DNA from: Silene latifolia
Taxonomy: Eukaryota; Streptophyta; Magnoliopsida; Caryophyllales; Caryophyllaceae
Direction: 5' to 3'
Length of the DNA: 64,000 nt
Assembly: GCF_048544455.1 (NCBI RefSeq)
Contig: NC_133536.1
Location: 197,287,325 to 197,351,324 of the forward strand
Notes under the pieces: generated by a model
What the model was told of the DNA's origin: nothing
The model's database searches: none
Seen by the model: the letters and a program-made list of their open reading frames with translations, nothing else
Shown: in pieces, positions 52,028 through 62,583 of the stretch
Layout: each line of letters starts with the position of its first letter
How positions within the stretch are numbered: the stretch's first letter is position 1
Translations under genes and position numbers: made by a program

Positions 52028-54405
52028 TGTGGACAGCGGGCCGCCCACGGGGGCGCTTGGTGAGAACGAAACAAGCGTTTGCATTTTGTATGGAGTCGCC
52101 ACCAATTTTTATGGGAAATTGGAACCGTTCGAATACCTCGTGTCATGTCAAGACACAAAGTAGTGACATGAACACTAAGCAATCGTTACCCTTAGCATTC
52201 TATGTCTAGAATGACTCTCGTGGATGCCAATGAACACGGGTGTTCACAGATATCTGGAGTAAGGGGTGAGGGTACGTATTAGGAAGCTCTTTTGATCGAA
52301 CACCTAATCCCGCCCGCCTCGATAGCGGCCTCTACTAATGATTAGGGAAGTTATTCGTACTCGATATACCGTCGGCTATATGCATGCAATGCAACATCCA
52401 AGTCTTAATCCTAGCATGTGAGAATTAATACTAAGTCGGTTGACAATTAATTGGCAAACAATTGGGTCGAAGTAGGATTTAATGCTCATTTACATGTGAA
52501 AACATACAAGCAAAGAAAGAAATACAATAAAAGAAATACAATAATGAAAATTACATTAATTACAATGGATTAGGTGATTTATGTCGAAAATACCTTTAAA
52601 ACGGATAATTTGAGAAAAGAACAAAAGAAAGAATCAAAAGAATTAACAAACAAGTCAGAAGGCGATAATACAAATAATAGTCAATTATACGTATGCTAAT
52701 TAAACTAGGTCAAGGCAGAAATGGAGTTCAGGGACAAAACTCAGCCAGGAACAGGCGCAGCAGAGCTGCGTCCTTTGGAATAGGCGCAGCAGACGCTGCG
52801 TCTGTTCCTTGGCTCAGTTCTGGCTGTGAAGCCGTAATTGCAAGACGTTAATGTCGATTGGTGATTTTAATGATGGATTAAATTATTTACTCAGATGAAA
52901 GTGAATAACAGGTTATTTAACATATGAATAGGTCATAAAAGCGATAAACATGAATGAGACGGATGCAAACGGATTAATTACATGATGAAATAGAAGTGAA
53001 AAATATTAATGAGTCCTCTATTGAAATCAATTAACTAGTCTAAACATGATGATATATGACGAATATGCGATGAATATATGAATAAACAGATGAAAGCTAT
53101 ATCAAAGACGAATTCCAGAAACCCAATATGAACAAATTGATCTTCTACAACTCGGAATTGAATTTAATGACGAAAACCCGCAAATATTGGATTAATTGGG
53201 TTTTAAGTCGGATTTGATGAATTAAACATGTGAATGATGACAATTATGATATACATGTGGAATTATTATGACATTAAGACGAAGAATTAACAAGCGAACA
53301 AGCAAAAGAAAGATTTTGAATACGAATTACAGAGGACAAACGAAGAAGAAAGGAAGCAGGAACTGCGCTCCTTCGAAGAGGCGCAGCAGTTGCTGCGTCC
53401 TTTCTCGACGGTTATCGACTGGAAATCCGTAAAAAAGAGGTTTTAAAGCATATTTTTAGAAATCGGTTTTAATGGTACTTTCGACATAAACCTTACAATT
53501 GATGATGATACAATAATTAAAATACAATAAATAAAAGAGGAATTATACACCCTCAGACTTACATGTTGACGAAACGAGAAGAACTAAGATATCGATTAGT
53601 GATGCTCGACGCGAATGCAAAGAGAGTGCCCTCGTAAGAGGAAAACGATTAATTAATTAAGTTGATTATTGGTGTAGTTGGTCAAATTGGTCGGTCATGC
53701 AACGGAGAGGCTGGTACCCGGAAAGATCCGAGCTTACGTGGTCGAAAGTTCAAGCATGTAGGCGCCAATAAGTAAGAACAAAGTCTAGAATGCAAAGGGA
53801 GAAGAGAAGGGCGGACACTCGCGTCAGAAATATGAGGAGCGAAGGCTCCTATTTATACTAATCACGTGAAGGAATTAGGGTTTCGGAGACTCTTTGGAAG
53901 TGAACTCGGAAAGATATGAAAAATATACGAGAAATATGCAGAAAAGGGCCTGGGAAGAGGCGCAGCAGCCACTGCGTCTCTTGGAAGAGGCGCAAAGACT
54001 GGCTGCGTCTATTCCCGGAGGTTTCCTCCTCTTTGAAGAAAGATTTCCGCGTTTGAGTTATGGTAGGACGGAAATAATTCGAATATCTTATGAATATTAC
54101 GGGATATTATTTGCCAAAAGATAAAATTTGTGAAATATGGAATAGAAATATCCGGAACATTCTGACTCGGGATTTAACAGTTATCAGGAAATGGAGACGG
54201 TTTTTGACCCGGACTCCGAATGTACTCTAATTACTGCCAAAACGACCGTATCGGGACGTAGATGACAACTAAGAGGTCGACATTACTATTTGAGCAATCA
54301 CTTGACGATAATATTACGAACTGTCACAAATCGTTCCGCGTATCAAACATGCGGCCCAATCATCACCGGGTGGTTTGCGGGAGGTGCAGAAATGAGGTAT
54401 CTATA
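52028..54405 (-). repeat. 5' LTR of the Tat/Ogre-type element
   Basis: 2378 bp, nearly identical to the 3' LTR at 32552-34978, with a few small length differences. TATA-like box on the minus strand near 53850. GC-rich cassettes near 52755-52805, 53365-53400 and 53957-54010. Confidence 0.92.
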
Positions 54406-54507
54406 CCAACAGGTCAGAAACTATTTTATTTCGCAAAACTCCCTTACTCGACAGAGTAAGGCCTACTCGATAGAGTACCCCAAGACTCATAAATACGGAG
54501 TATTACA

Positions 54508-56583
54508 CAAAGCCTGGGATTACTCCTCCTAGGTAATACCAACCAGCACACCATTGAAAAGCTAAGTACCTTCCAGGTAGTATGGACTAAGAATGGCACC
54601 TATCAGCTTGTTACCCCTACTAGAGCAGTGATTAGGTTGAGCAGACAGGAATTAATTGATAAGGGTAGTTCCTTAACAAAATTTGGTAACCACTCTTTCC
54701 TTCAAGCTCTGAATAAAGTCACACTTAAGGTGGGAATTGGCACAAAATCCCTTGTATTACCCCCTGAGGAGGGGTGGTACCCAATAATAGGCTTTTGGAA
54801 TGTGAGGAGGTTAAATAGTCCAACCAAACAGAAACATATTAAATGATTCTTGCATCAAGATAATCCTGGATTATTTGGCCTCCTTGAGACGAAGGTAAAA
54901 CCTTTTTCTCTAAATAATATTAGACAGAATATATGTAAAGGGTTGTGTGTCTCTAATAACTCTCAATGGCATAAGGAGGGAAGGGTTTGGCTGTTGTGGA
55001 AGCCTAACTTATTTCATATCTAGTTCATTGAGTATAATGCACAGTTCATTCATGTATTGATGGATGGAATTGGTACTGGGTGCCTCTTTCCACCTCACTA
55101 TGGTGTATGCATTTAATGGTGTTCAAGAGAGAAAGATCTTGTGATTGAAATTAAAACAATTTTGTGTGCAGATTCAAGGTCCATAACTTATTTGTGGTGA
55201 CTTCAACAATGTCATTAGATCCTGTGAAAGATTGGGGGGACAATCAACTAAGGAAGAGATGGCTGACTTTCAAGATTGTTTGGATCGTTGTAATGTAGTG
55301 GATATTGCTGCAACTGGTTCCTATTTTACTTGGAATAATAAGCATGAGGCTAGTACCAGAGTTTATAGTAGATTGGATAAAGCTTTGGTTAACACCTCCT
55401 GGCTTTTGCACAACCCTGATTACTATGCACATTTTCATGTGGAAGGGTATTTTGATCACACACCTTGCATTATTCAGAGATATGGTATCTCCCTAAAGAG
55501 GAAGACTTGTTTTAAATATTTCAATATGTGGAGTGGAGTGGATCAATTTATCCCTTGTGTTCAATCAGTATGGGATAACCAGATAAGGGGGTACTCTTAT
55601 GTACAAACTTGTTAGCAAGCTTAAAATGTTGAAATATCCCATAAATAAGTTAAATAAAGCATTATTTAATGATGTTGAAAACAATGTTGTCATAGCCTGG
55701 AAGGTGTTGGAGTTCATACAGGATCAACTGAGAACTGATCCTATAAATGGTGAGCTGATAAATTCCGAGATTCGTTGCTGATCTTCTCTAGGGGCGATAG
55801 TAAATTTGTGATGGTTTTGATAAGATCTTTTGCTACATTTTCTGCAGCTTTTGGTTTACATATGAATAAGGAAAAATCCAACATCTACTTCAATGGGGTT
55901 CAGAAGCCTCTCAGGGATCAGATCATTAGTAGGTCAGGTTGTCAGGAAGGCACTATACCTTTCAAATATTTGGGCATTTCAATTAATGTTGGAAAATTGG
56001 GAAAAAAAGAATGTCAGGTACTTGTAGAGAAAATTGTTGAAAAAATAAGGTCCATTGACGCAAGAAAAATTTCTTACGCAGGCAGATTAGTGATTGTTCA
56101 ATTTGTATTAACATCTTTATACACATATTGGGCTAATATCTTTTTAATTCCAAAAGGGGTCCTGAGGAAGATAGATAGCATTTGTAGAAATTATATGTGG
56201 GATGGGACTAACATCTTTATGAGAACTCCTTTGGTCAGCTGGGACCATGTGTGTGTGTCCCAAAATCTGAGGGTGGCCTTGGTATTAGAGACATTTTAAC
56301 TTGGAATATGGCTACTATAGGGAAATTGGTGTGGTGGATTTATAGCAAGTCTGACAACCTATGGGTGAAATGGATACATCAATTATATTTAAAAATTGAT
56401 GCTCGGGAAAATCATAAGCCTAAATCCCATATGAGTGGGAATTGGAAGGTTATTTGCAAGATTAAGGACACATTCCAGGCTGGTTATTATCAAGGTGGAT
56501 GGCTTGCTAGTCATAAAGGGTACACTGTCAGTTCAGGATATGAATGGCTCAGATATAAAGAGCAGAAAGTGGGTTGGGCTAAG
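54508..56583 (+). pseudogene. LINE ORF1 end, endonuclease and distal RT region
   Basis: After the end of ORF1 the endonuclease begins near 54790: GFWNVRRLNSPTKQKHIK, LFGLLETKVK, then CGDFNNV, FTWNNKHEASTRVYSRLDKA and FDHTPCI. These are the catalytic blocks of plant L1 endonucleases. The frame is broken by several stops and shifts. Near 55775 the linker (FIQDQLRTDPINGELINSE) joins directly to LLIFSRGDSKFV, which in intact LINEs lies just after the FADD active site. The RT palm is therefore deleted. The thumb and distal part follow: AFGLHMNKEKSNIYF, FKYLGISINVGKLG, ISYAGRLVIVQFVL, EGGLGIRDILTWNMATI. Interrupted at 56584 by the gag-only LTR element. Confidence 0.88.
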
Positions 56584-57460
56584 TGTCACGGTCCGCTACT
56601 TTTGCCGGACCGTGGCGCGCACCCTTGCCCGTCTCAAGACAAGATGCAAGCGACAAGGATCTTCGTACTAGTGAGGGATCGCCCACTAGCACGATACTCG
56701 GGTCTCGGGTCGGTGTGTGTCGGGAATCCTAGTCACGATTATCAAGTCCGGCACACGAAAGCAATAAAAGTAAGCAATACGATTATTGAAATCAAGCAAC
56801 AAGCAACAACAAGCTTTTGGATGAGAAGCGGTTTTTCATTGACTAGCACCTCTCAAAGAGGCAAATTTGATAGTTTGGTCCTGGTAGCAGGAAACATTGA
56901 ATTTACAAGTTTAGTTCAGAATAGCGATATACCTATTTATGGAAACCTATTCTAAAACTATTAAGAAAATACTTACTACAAATGTACAAGGGAAATGAAA
57001 TTACATAAGTATAAATAAATCTAAGGGTTCAAGTGTGCGGATCGTCACACTCTCCCCCACCTAATCTGTTGCCGCCCTCGGCAACACAAAAATCTCGAAC
57101 GGCGCTTCAGTGAGACATCCTCGGTGAGCTGTGGCCGTCCATGCTGCATTGTGGTTTGGCTTTATCTTGAGTCCGGCTTGTAGATACTTCTCGGTCCAGA
57201 CCATGATCGGATTCATCGTCCCTTCAAGAATAGAGTGCATTTCCTTGACGGCGAGACTCCCGAACATCATGTCCTCCAAGTTTATCACTCGCCTCGATCA
57301 TTCGGAAAGTCCAAGTCCTCGTTGCTCGAGCGGAAATTTTACGAGATCGTTCAAGGTGCTTGCTCCATCGCACCTTCACCTTGTCCATCACCACTTCAAG
57401 ACATGCATTCAAGGGTAAGTGAGTTCTCCAGACGCCGAATCGGCATTTCGGCGCGCCCCC

Positions 57461-57650
57461 GATGGTATGAGGCCTTTTCTCTTGGGTCGACTGGCCCGCA
57501 AACCAGGACGTCGATTCAACACATCGACGCGGCCCCCTGATGGTACGAGGCCTTATCTCTTGGGTCGACTGACCCGCAACCCAGGACGTCGATTCAAAGA
57601 CATCGACGCGGCACCTCGATGGTACGAGGCCTACTTCTTTGGGCATCTCG
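57461..57650. repeat. 78-bp tandem repeat in the TR-GAG element
   Basis: The block beginning GATGGTAYGAGGCCT recurs at 57461, 57539 and 57618, with a shared CTTGGGTCGACT and CAGGACGTCGATTCAA. About 2.4 copies. Confidence 0.85.
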
Positions 57651-58064
57651 GCCCTCATTGTCTACTCCTCGGTGAGGGGGTAGACTCTTCTTTCGTCCCC
57701 CAGGCCACTTAGCATCGTAGTTAGCCTGGGTCTTGTTCGCCCTTGGCTCCACCGAACCTTTAGGCATTCTCCAAGGTCGCATCCCTTGTTTCGGCGTCGG
57801 TATCACCCTCATAGCCGAAATTCGATGCTGCCCCTTGTCTTCGTCGCTGTCTACCGTCTTCACTACGATAGACCCCATTAGTAGCATTGATCCGTCACTC
57901 GGTTTCAATACCACCAATGCTTTCTGAAAGAACTGCATCCCGAGTACTAACTTGAAGTCATCCAATGAACGGTGGTGAAGTCGAGCTCCCCCGCCCACTC
58001 ACCCACTTGGACCGCGACCTTCTTAGCCACTCCTTGGATGCGTCTCATTTTCCCATTGACCGCT

Positions 58065-58745
58065 TCAGCAAACACTGTTAGCATCCCGCAGAACTAGCCC
58101 CAACCGATCCGCTTCCTCTTTCGTAACAAAGTTATGGGAGGCGCCCGAGTCGATCAAGGCTCGTGCTTTCTTCCCATTCACCATCAAGTCCACGTACATG
58201 AGCCCGTTGGATTTCTTGGCGGAGGACTCTTCGTATTTCCCCATCGCGCTGATCCGTTGGAGTGAGCCCATCCGTGGTTGGTCTTTCCCATCACTCGAGT
58301 CTTCGTTACACTCTTGGTGATAGTCGGCCAACGCCCCATCAAGACGTTCTTGAGCCCCTTTCGGCATCTTCTTGAACATGGCATTGAACTCCGCTTGGTT
58401 CGGACAATCGGCCATCTTGTGAGGACCCTTGCACACAAAACACGCGAACGGTCTCTTCGTTGTGGAAGCAGTAGAGTTTCCCACCTTCGAAGACGAGCTT
58501 GAGGGCGAGTTTGTAGTGCTCGCCGATTGGGCTTGACTTCCTTGCGAGCGGAACCGACTGTTCCCAACTGAAATGGCGCTGTTTTGTGGCCTTTGTCCAT
58601 TGTACCCACTCGTGACGCACCGTATTCCCCGTTGGTGCCACCACTCTTGGTGCCTCTCGCTCCCGTGAAAGTCGAGCGGCGCTCCGCACCGATATGGCCG
58701 AAGACAGAGTTTTGGGATTCGCCTCATGACCTCTGTTGTGCCCAC
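58065..58745 (-). pseudogene. Zinc knuckle and protease-like part of the TR-GAG element
   Basis: CFVCKGPHKMADCP is a CCHC zinc knuckle of gag. Further on, VNGKKARALIDSGASHNFVT has the D-S-G-A signature of retroviral-type aspartic proteases. A serine-rich linker precedes the knuckle. No RT follows; the sequence on to 57054 has no recognised domain. Confidence 0.85.
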
Positions 58746-59527
58746 CTCTTCAACCCATCAATGAATTCGAATGTCCGGTCCGTCTCAGACATTTCGGTAA
58801 TCTCGAGCATGCACGCTGAGAATTCCCTCACATATTCCCGGATTGATTTGGTGTGCTTGATTTCCTTCAGCTTCTTCCGAGCAACAAACTCCGTGTTCTC
58901 GGGGTAGAAGTGATCCTTCAAGATCCTCTTGAAGTCGGCCCACGATGTCACCATAATCGTGCCCGCATCGATTTCCTTGTATCTAGCCCTCCACCACATC
59001 TTGGCATCGTCGACTAGATACATGCTTGTCGTGACAACTTCCGCGTCTTCGTCGAGCCCACTTACTCGGAAGTATTGCTCCATATCGAAGATAAAGTTAT
59101 CCACCGCTTTCGAATTCCTCGCCCCATCGTAGGCACGAGGTGGAGGGGCCTTCACCTTATGGCTCCCCACAGATTTCCCGTCATTGGCCACCGCTTTCAC
59201 GAGCGTGGCGCAAGTGTTCTCTAACATCTCGACCTTTCGATGCAGATGATTGATCTCTTCCTCCCGATCGTCGGGGATCGCACTACTGATCGCTTGGATG
59301 CGGGTGTCCATCCCGTCCACCTTCGTCTCAAGGTCACAAATCGTCTTTTGCAACTCCTCGAGGCTCGCGGCCATCCGCATAACGATGTCTTCGAGTTTGG
59401 GAAGCTTGACGTCGATTGTGTCCTCTAAGGCATCCACTCGGTCCTCGATTGTTTCGCCCATTTTCTCGATCTCGATAAACAAATGCGGCTTGTAGACGCC
59501 CGTCCGAAGACCGGGCTCTGATACCAA
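58724..59527 (-). CDS. Gag of the TR-GAG element
   Basis: The probable start is MGETIEDRVDALED (ATG near 59461); upstream codons overlap the primer-site region. A long heptad-rich coiled coil (LEELQKTICDLETKVDGM, REEEINHLHRKVEMLENT) comes first. The Retrotrans_gag core follows: PRAYDGARNSKAVDNFIFDM, YLVDDAKMWWRARY, TSWADFKRILKDHFYP, KLKEIKHTKSIREYV. Gag would package element RNA. Confidence 0.88.
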   Translation of the reverse strand: MVSEPGLRTGVYKPHLFIEIEKMGETIEDRVDALEDTIDVKLPKLEDIVMRMAASLEELQKTICDLETKVDGMDTRIQAISSAIPDDREEEINHLHRKVEMLENTCATLVKAVANDGKSVGSHKVKAPPPRAYDGARNSKAVDNFIFDMEQYFRVSGLDEDAEVVTTSMYLVDDAKMWWRARYKEIDAGTIMVTSWADFKRILKDHFYPENTEFVARKKLKEIKHTKSIREYVREFSACMLEITEMSETDRTFEFIDGLKRWAQQRS

Positions 59528-59995
59528 ATGTCACGGTCCGCTACTTTTGCCGGACCGTGGCGCGCACCCTTGCCCGTCTCAAGGCAAGATGCAAGCGACA
59601 AGGATCTTCGTACTAGTGAGGGATCGCCCACTAGCACGATACTCGGGTCTCGGGTCGGTGTGTGTCGGGAATCCTAGTCACGATTATCAAGTCCTAAGAC
59701 ACGAAAGCAATAAAAGTAAGCAATACGATTATTGAAAGCAAGCAACAAGCAACAACAAGCTTTTGGATGAGAAGCGGTTTTTCATTGACTAGCACCTCTC
59801 AAAGAGGCAAATTTGATAGTTTGGTCCTGGTAGCAGGAAACATTGAATTTACAAGTTTAGTTCAGAATAGCGATATACCTATTTATGGAAACCTATTCTA
59901 AAACTATTAAGAAAATACTTACTACAAATGTACAAGGGAAATGAAATTACATAAGTATAAATAAATCTAAGGGTTCAAGTGTGCGGATCGTCACA

Positions 59996-60577
59996 CTAAG
60001 CTTGTTTGGAATTCATGGAGTCTGCCCAAGCATATATTCTTAGCCTGGCTCATATTCAGGAATGCTCTGAATATTAGAGAGAGGCTCTACAGGTATGAGA
60101 TTAGTGATATTGCAGATTGTTGCATATGTCATGCTGCTGAGGAAACTATTGTTCACTTGCTTGTTCCAGCATTGTGACTATACCAGACTGATAATTTCAG
60201 GTCTTTGTGTAGAGTCTTCCCACAGGTAATGGCATAATCTGGATTGGACGCAGGAAGTGGTCATCAATTAAGAAGAGGGTGTGTTTAGAAGTGCTGATGG
60301 CAGCATATCATGTTATCTGGCAACAAAGGAACCACGCTAGACTGGAAGGGATCGTGCCGAGACTGAGGTTGTGATTACACAAATCACTAAACAGTTGCGA
60401 AGCAGGCCGGCTCAGTATTGGACCAGACCAAAAGAGAAGTGTTGAGGGGGAGGACTGGATTAATGTTATTTATGCTAGTCTTTAAAATATATTTGTTTGT
60501 AGTAAAGGTGACGATCTTGTAGCTTATAATAGCTTTTGAGTATTAATGATATCTTACATTCCACCAAAAAAAAAAAT
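59996..60577 (+). pseudogene. LINE ORF2 C-terminal zinc-binding region and 3' end
   Basis: Resumes with WNSWSLPKHIFLAWL, RNALNIRERLYRYEI, CCICHAAEETIVHLL, the reverse-transcriptase-like zinc-binding (zf-RVT) module typical of the C-terminus of plant L1 ORF2. Later frames are broken. The element ends with an A-run at about 60567-60577 following TTCCACC. Confidence 0.85.
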
Positions 60578-62060
60578 TCCTAATTATTCATCTCTTTTCT
60601 CCTATCACCAAACCCTACCCAATCTTAAATCTTATACCCACGAAAAAGGGGAAGAAAATAGAGAGTAGGAGGGAGTATTAAAAATTGAACGTCAAAACAA
60701 TGTTTATGTAATTTTCAATGAAACTACCTTGCTTCTCCTTTTTTTTCAATCCAAACCTATTTATTTTGTTATTCCTAATTCAGTAGGTCTTGTGAGATAC
60801 CGTCTTCCACTAAATTAATGGGAGACATAACTTAGAAAACAAACATTAAAGAACTCCTTCCCCTTATCATGTAAGAGATATTTCAATAACGTTATTGGGA
60901 GATTGTCTCTCTGAAGTTTTTGTGTTTCTAATTTGAGTGAATAATCATGAAATTTTATTAAAATTACATTCTTCCATGCCTTTCTCATCCCAGTAGATTT
61001 CATGAGAGACCGTCTTCCACTAATTTAGTGGGAGATATAATAGGGTAAAAAGAAATTCAGTAGGTCTCTCACCCCATCATGTGAGAGATCTCTTAATAAC
61101 ACTATTGAAAAATCGTCTTTCTGGAATTTTTGTGTTCTCATCCGGCTTTACGAAGTAAGTGTTAAGATTACTATCTATTTTCGTGTCTTTCTCAATTCAC
61201 GTTGCAAAGTAAATGTGGACTAATACAAGTAAATGTATTCTTTTATGTCTTCTCAAGAGGCTTTACAAAGCAAAATTTAAATGTCTCTTACTTGTTTAGG
61301 AGAAACAACAACAAAAACGTATTTTCGCGATTAATACAAGTTAATATGTTCGTCGAATTTTCTATTTTTTTAAGGAGCCAAAGTTTCATTATTCCTTGGT
61401 TTAGAATTATAATGTAATAAAACAAAATAACTTACTAAAGTGTTTGAACTTCTTTCTATTGTGAAGTACTGGTAGTACGTTCTCAACACAATTTTCATCT
61501 TGGGCATATTCTAAAACAGTTTATTTGTAATGCTAACACAAGGCTAAGACTGCGTATATCCGACACTCCCTTACCTCACAATTTGCGAGAGCCCTCGATT
61601 GAGGCACTGAGGTAACGTTGTTGTTATTGTAATATGCTTGCCGAAAATTGGGTTTGAGCTTTTGAGGAGTATTAACAAAATTAAAAATAAATAAAAAAAA
61701 AGTCTTGATTTGCAAATCATTAGTGTTTGATTAATACTCAATTATTACTCCTTAATTTTGGTGTTGATCAGGAGTATGTGATATTGACAATTGAGACAAT
61801 CTCGATCGGAATACTAGTGACAATTTAATGAATAGCGTCTTTCCAAATTCGGCCTTTTTTCATTCGTAATAGTCAAAAATCAAATACACCCAAAACCACT
61901 TATCTAGAGATGAAAACCCTTATAACTCATATCCGTCAACTTTGATATTACTAGTCGTTAATACTCCGTATTCTGAAAGGATAATAGGAGGACACAATTA
62001 GGCCGAATAAAAATGTGAATCCTGAAGCCGTTTGATTAGTTGAGCTCACAGTTTATGATT
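60578..62060. other. Intergenic DNA with a duplicated ~150-bp MITE-like block
   Basis: A block with GAGA(T/C)ACCGTCTTCCACTAA and ATGTRAGAGATMT occurs at about 60783-60935 and again at 60990-61145, offset by about 209 bp. GACGG/CCGTC motifs relate it in style to the foldback MITEs elsewhere in the window. No gene recognised. Confidence 0.55.
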
Positions 62061-62335
62061 CCCAAATTCTATGGTCCGCCCCTCTTTATTTAGTCAACTT
62101 AACTCCACCCCCCAACCATATCTGTCTATCTATCTACATAATATAATCGTCATTATCATCATTCAACAACTAATTTACAAACTCAACACAATTACACAAA
62201 TACAATTACAAATACCTTCCTTCCTTCCTTCATTAATCATTATTTCTCCTCCGTCTACCTCTTCGTGAGAACACCTACGACAAAAGATCTTTTTACACGA
62301 AACAAACATATTCACATTTCATCAACATTAATTCA
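62061..62335 (+). promoter_or_regulatory. Upstream/leader region of the MICU-type gene
   Basis: Pyrimidine-rich sequence with CTTCCTTCCTTCCTTC-like runs just upstream of the start codon, as common in plant leaders. No sure TATA box. Confidence 0.3.
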
Positions 62336-62548
62336 ATGTCTTTTCTACGATCAACTAAACCATCAATCCGCCACCTATCTTCCTCCATCAAACACCACCG
62401 CGTACGCTACCTCTCCACAACCGCGGGCAGCGGAGGAGGCGGCGGAGTTGACCCGGATAGTTCGTGGGTATTGAGATGGGTATCTGGAATTGCAGTTGGG
62501 TCAACTTTTGGTGCTTTATTATACCCTTTTTCACCTTATAATAATAAC

Positions 62549-62583
<35 letters not shown>

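Larger units (their letters stand above)
32552..54405 (-). mobile_element. Tat/Ogre-type Ty3-gypsy LTR retrotransposon, 21.9 kb
   Basis: Minus-strand order: 5' LTR (52028-54405), primer site (52007-52024), gag, RT with two RNase H-like parts, integrase (to 42189), then two genes in opposite orientation (plus strand, 40155-41644 and 36230-39248), polypurine tract (about 34979-34989) and 3' LTR (32552-34978). Flanks CTAAC (32547-32551) and CCAAC (54406-54410) look like a target duplication. A 3.9 kb CACTA element sits inside. A protease part was not recognised. It is broken, with a handful of interruptions besides the insertion. The LTRs look about 97-99% alike over the compared portions, suggesting insertion within roughly the last one to two million years. 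Confidence 0.92.
31303..54507 (-). mobile_element. Solo LTR split by the Tat/Ogre element
   Basis: Plus-strand ends are TGTAACACCCCCATACTCC at 31303 and GGAGTATTACA ending at 54507, mutually inverted. The 5-bp duplication CAAAG lies at 31298-31302 and 54508-54512. Without the nested 21.9 kb element the LTR is about 1.35 kb. A TATA-like TATAAAACACTT on the minus strand (about 32405-32420) suggests minus orientation. No internal coding region is present, so it is a solo LTR formed by LTR-LTR recombination. Lineage is unassigned; gypsy is likely from the terminus style. Confidence 0.85.
56584..59995 (-). mobile_element. Gag-only LTR retrotransposon (TR-GAG type)
   Basis: LTRs of 466-467 bp (56584-57049 and 59529-59995) start TGTCACGGTCCG on the plus strand and end CGTCACA; they are inverted in sense for the minus-oriented element. 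TSD CTAAG lies at 56579-56583 and 59996-60000. The minus-strand primer site TGGTATCAGAGCC fits initiator tRNA-Met; the polypurine tract GGTGGGGGAGAG is at about 57050-57061. Only gag and a protease-like part are present; no RT or integrase. The two LTRs are about 99% alike, so insertion was recent (well under one or two million years). It looks nearly whole, with perhaps one or two breaks, and would depend on a partner element. Confidence 0.9.
30240..60577 (+). mobile_element. L1-type LINE, interrupted twice
   Basis: Three pieces make up the LINE: 30240-31302 (5' leader and ORF1), 54508-56583 (end of ORF1, endonuclease, distal RT part) and 59996-60577 (C-terminal zinc-finger-like region, 3' UTR, A-run at about 60567-60577). 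The first gap is a solo LTR with its nested load; the second is a gag-only LTR element. Without the insertions the LINE is about 3.7 kb, short for a plant L1 because the central RT part is deleted. Exact 5' end and target duplication are not resolved. Confidence 0.85.

Noticed and set aside
57131-57712. Several plus-strand frames near the TR-GAG 3' side
   Set aside because: They overlap a 78-bp tandem repeat and show no domain; likely noncoding.
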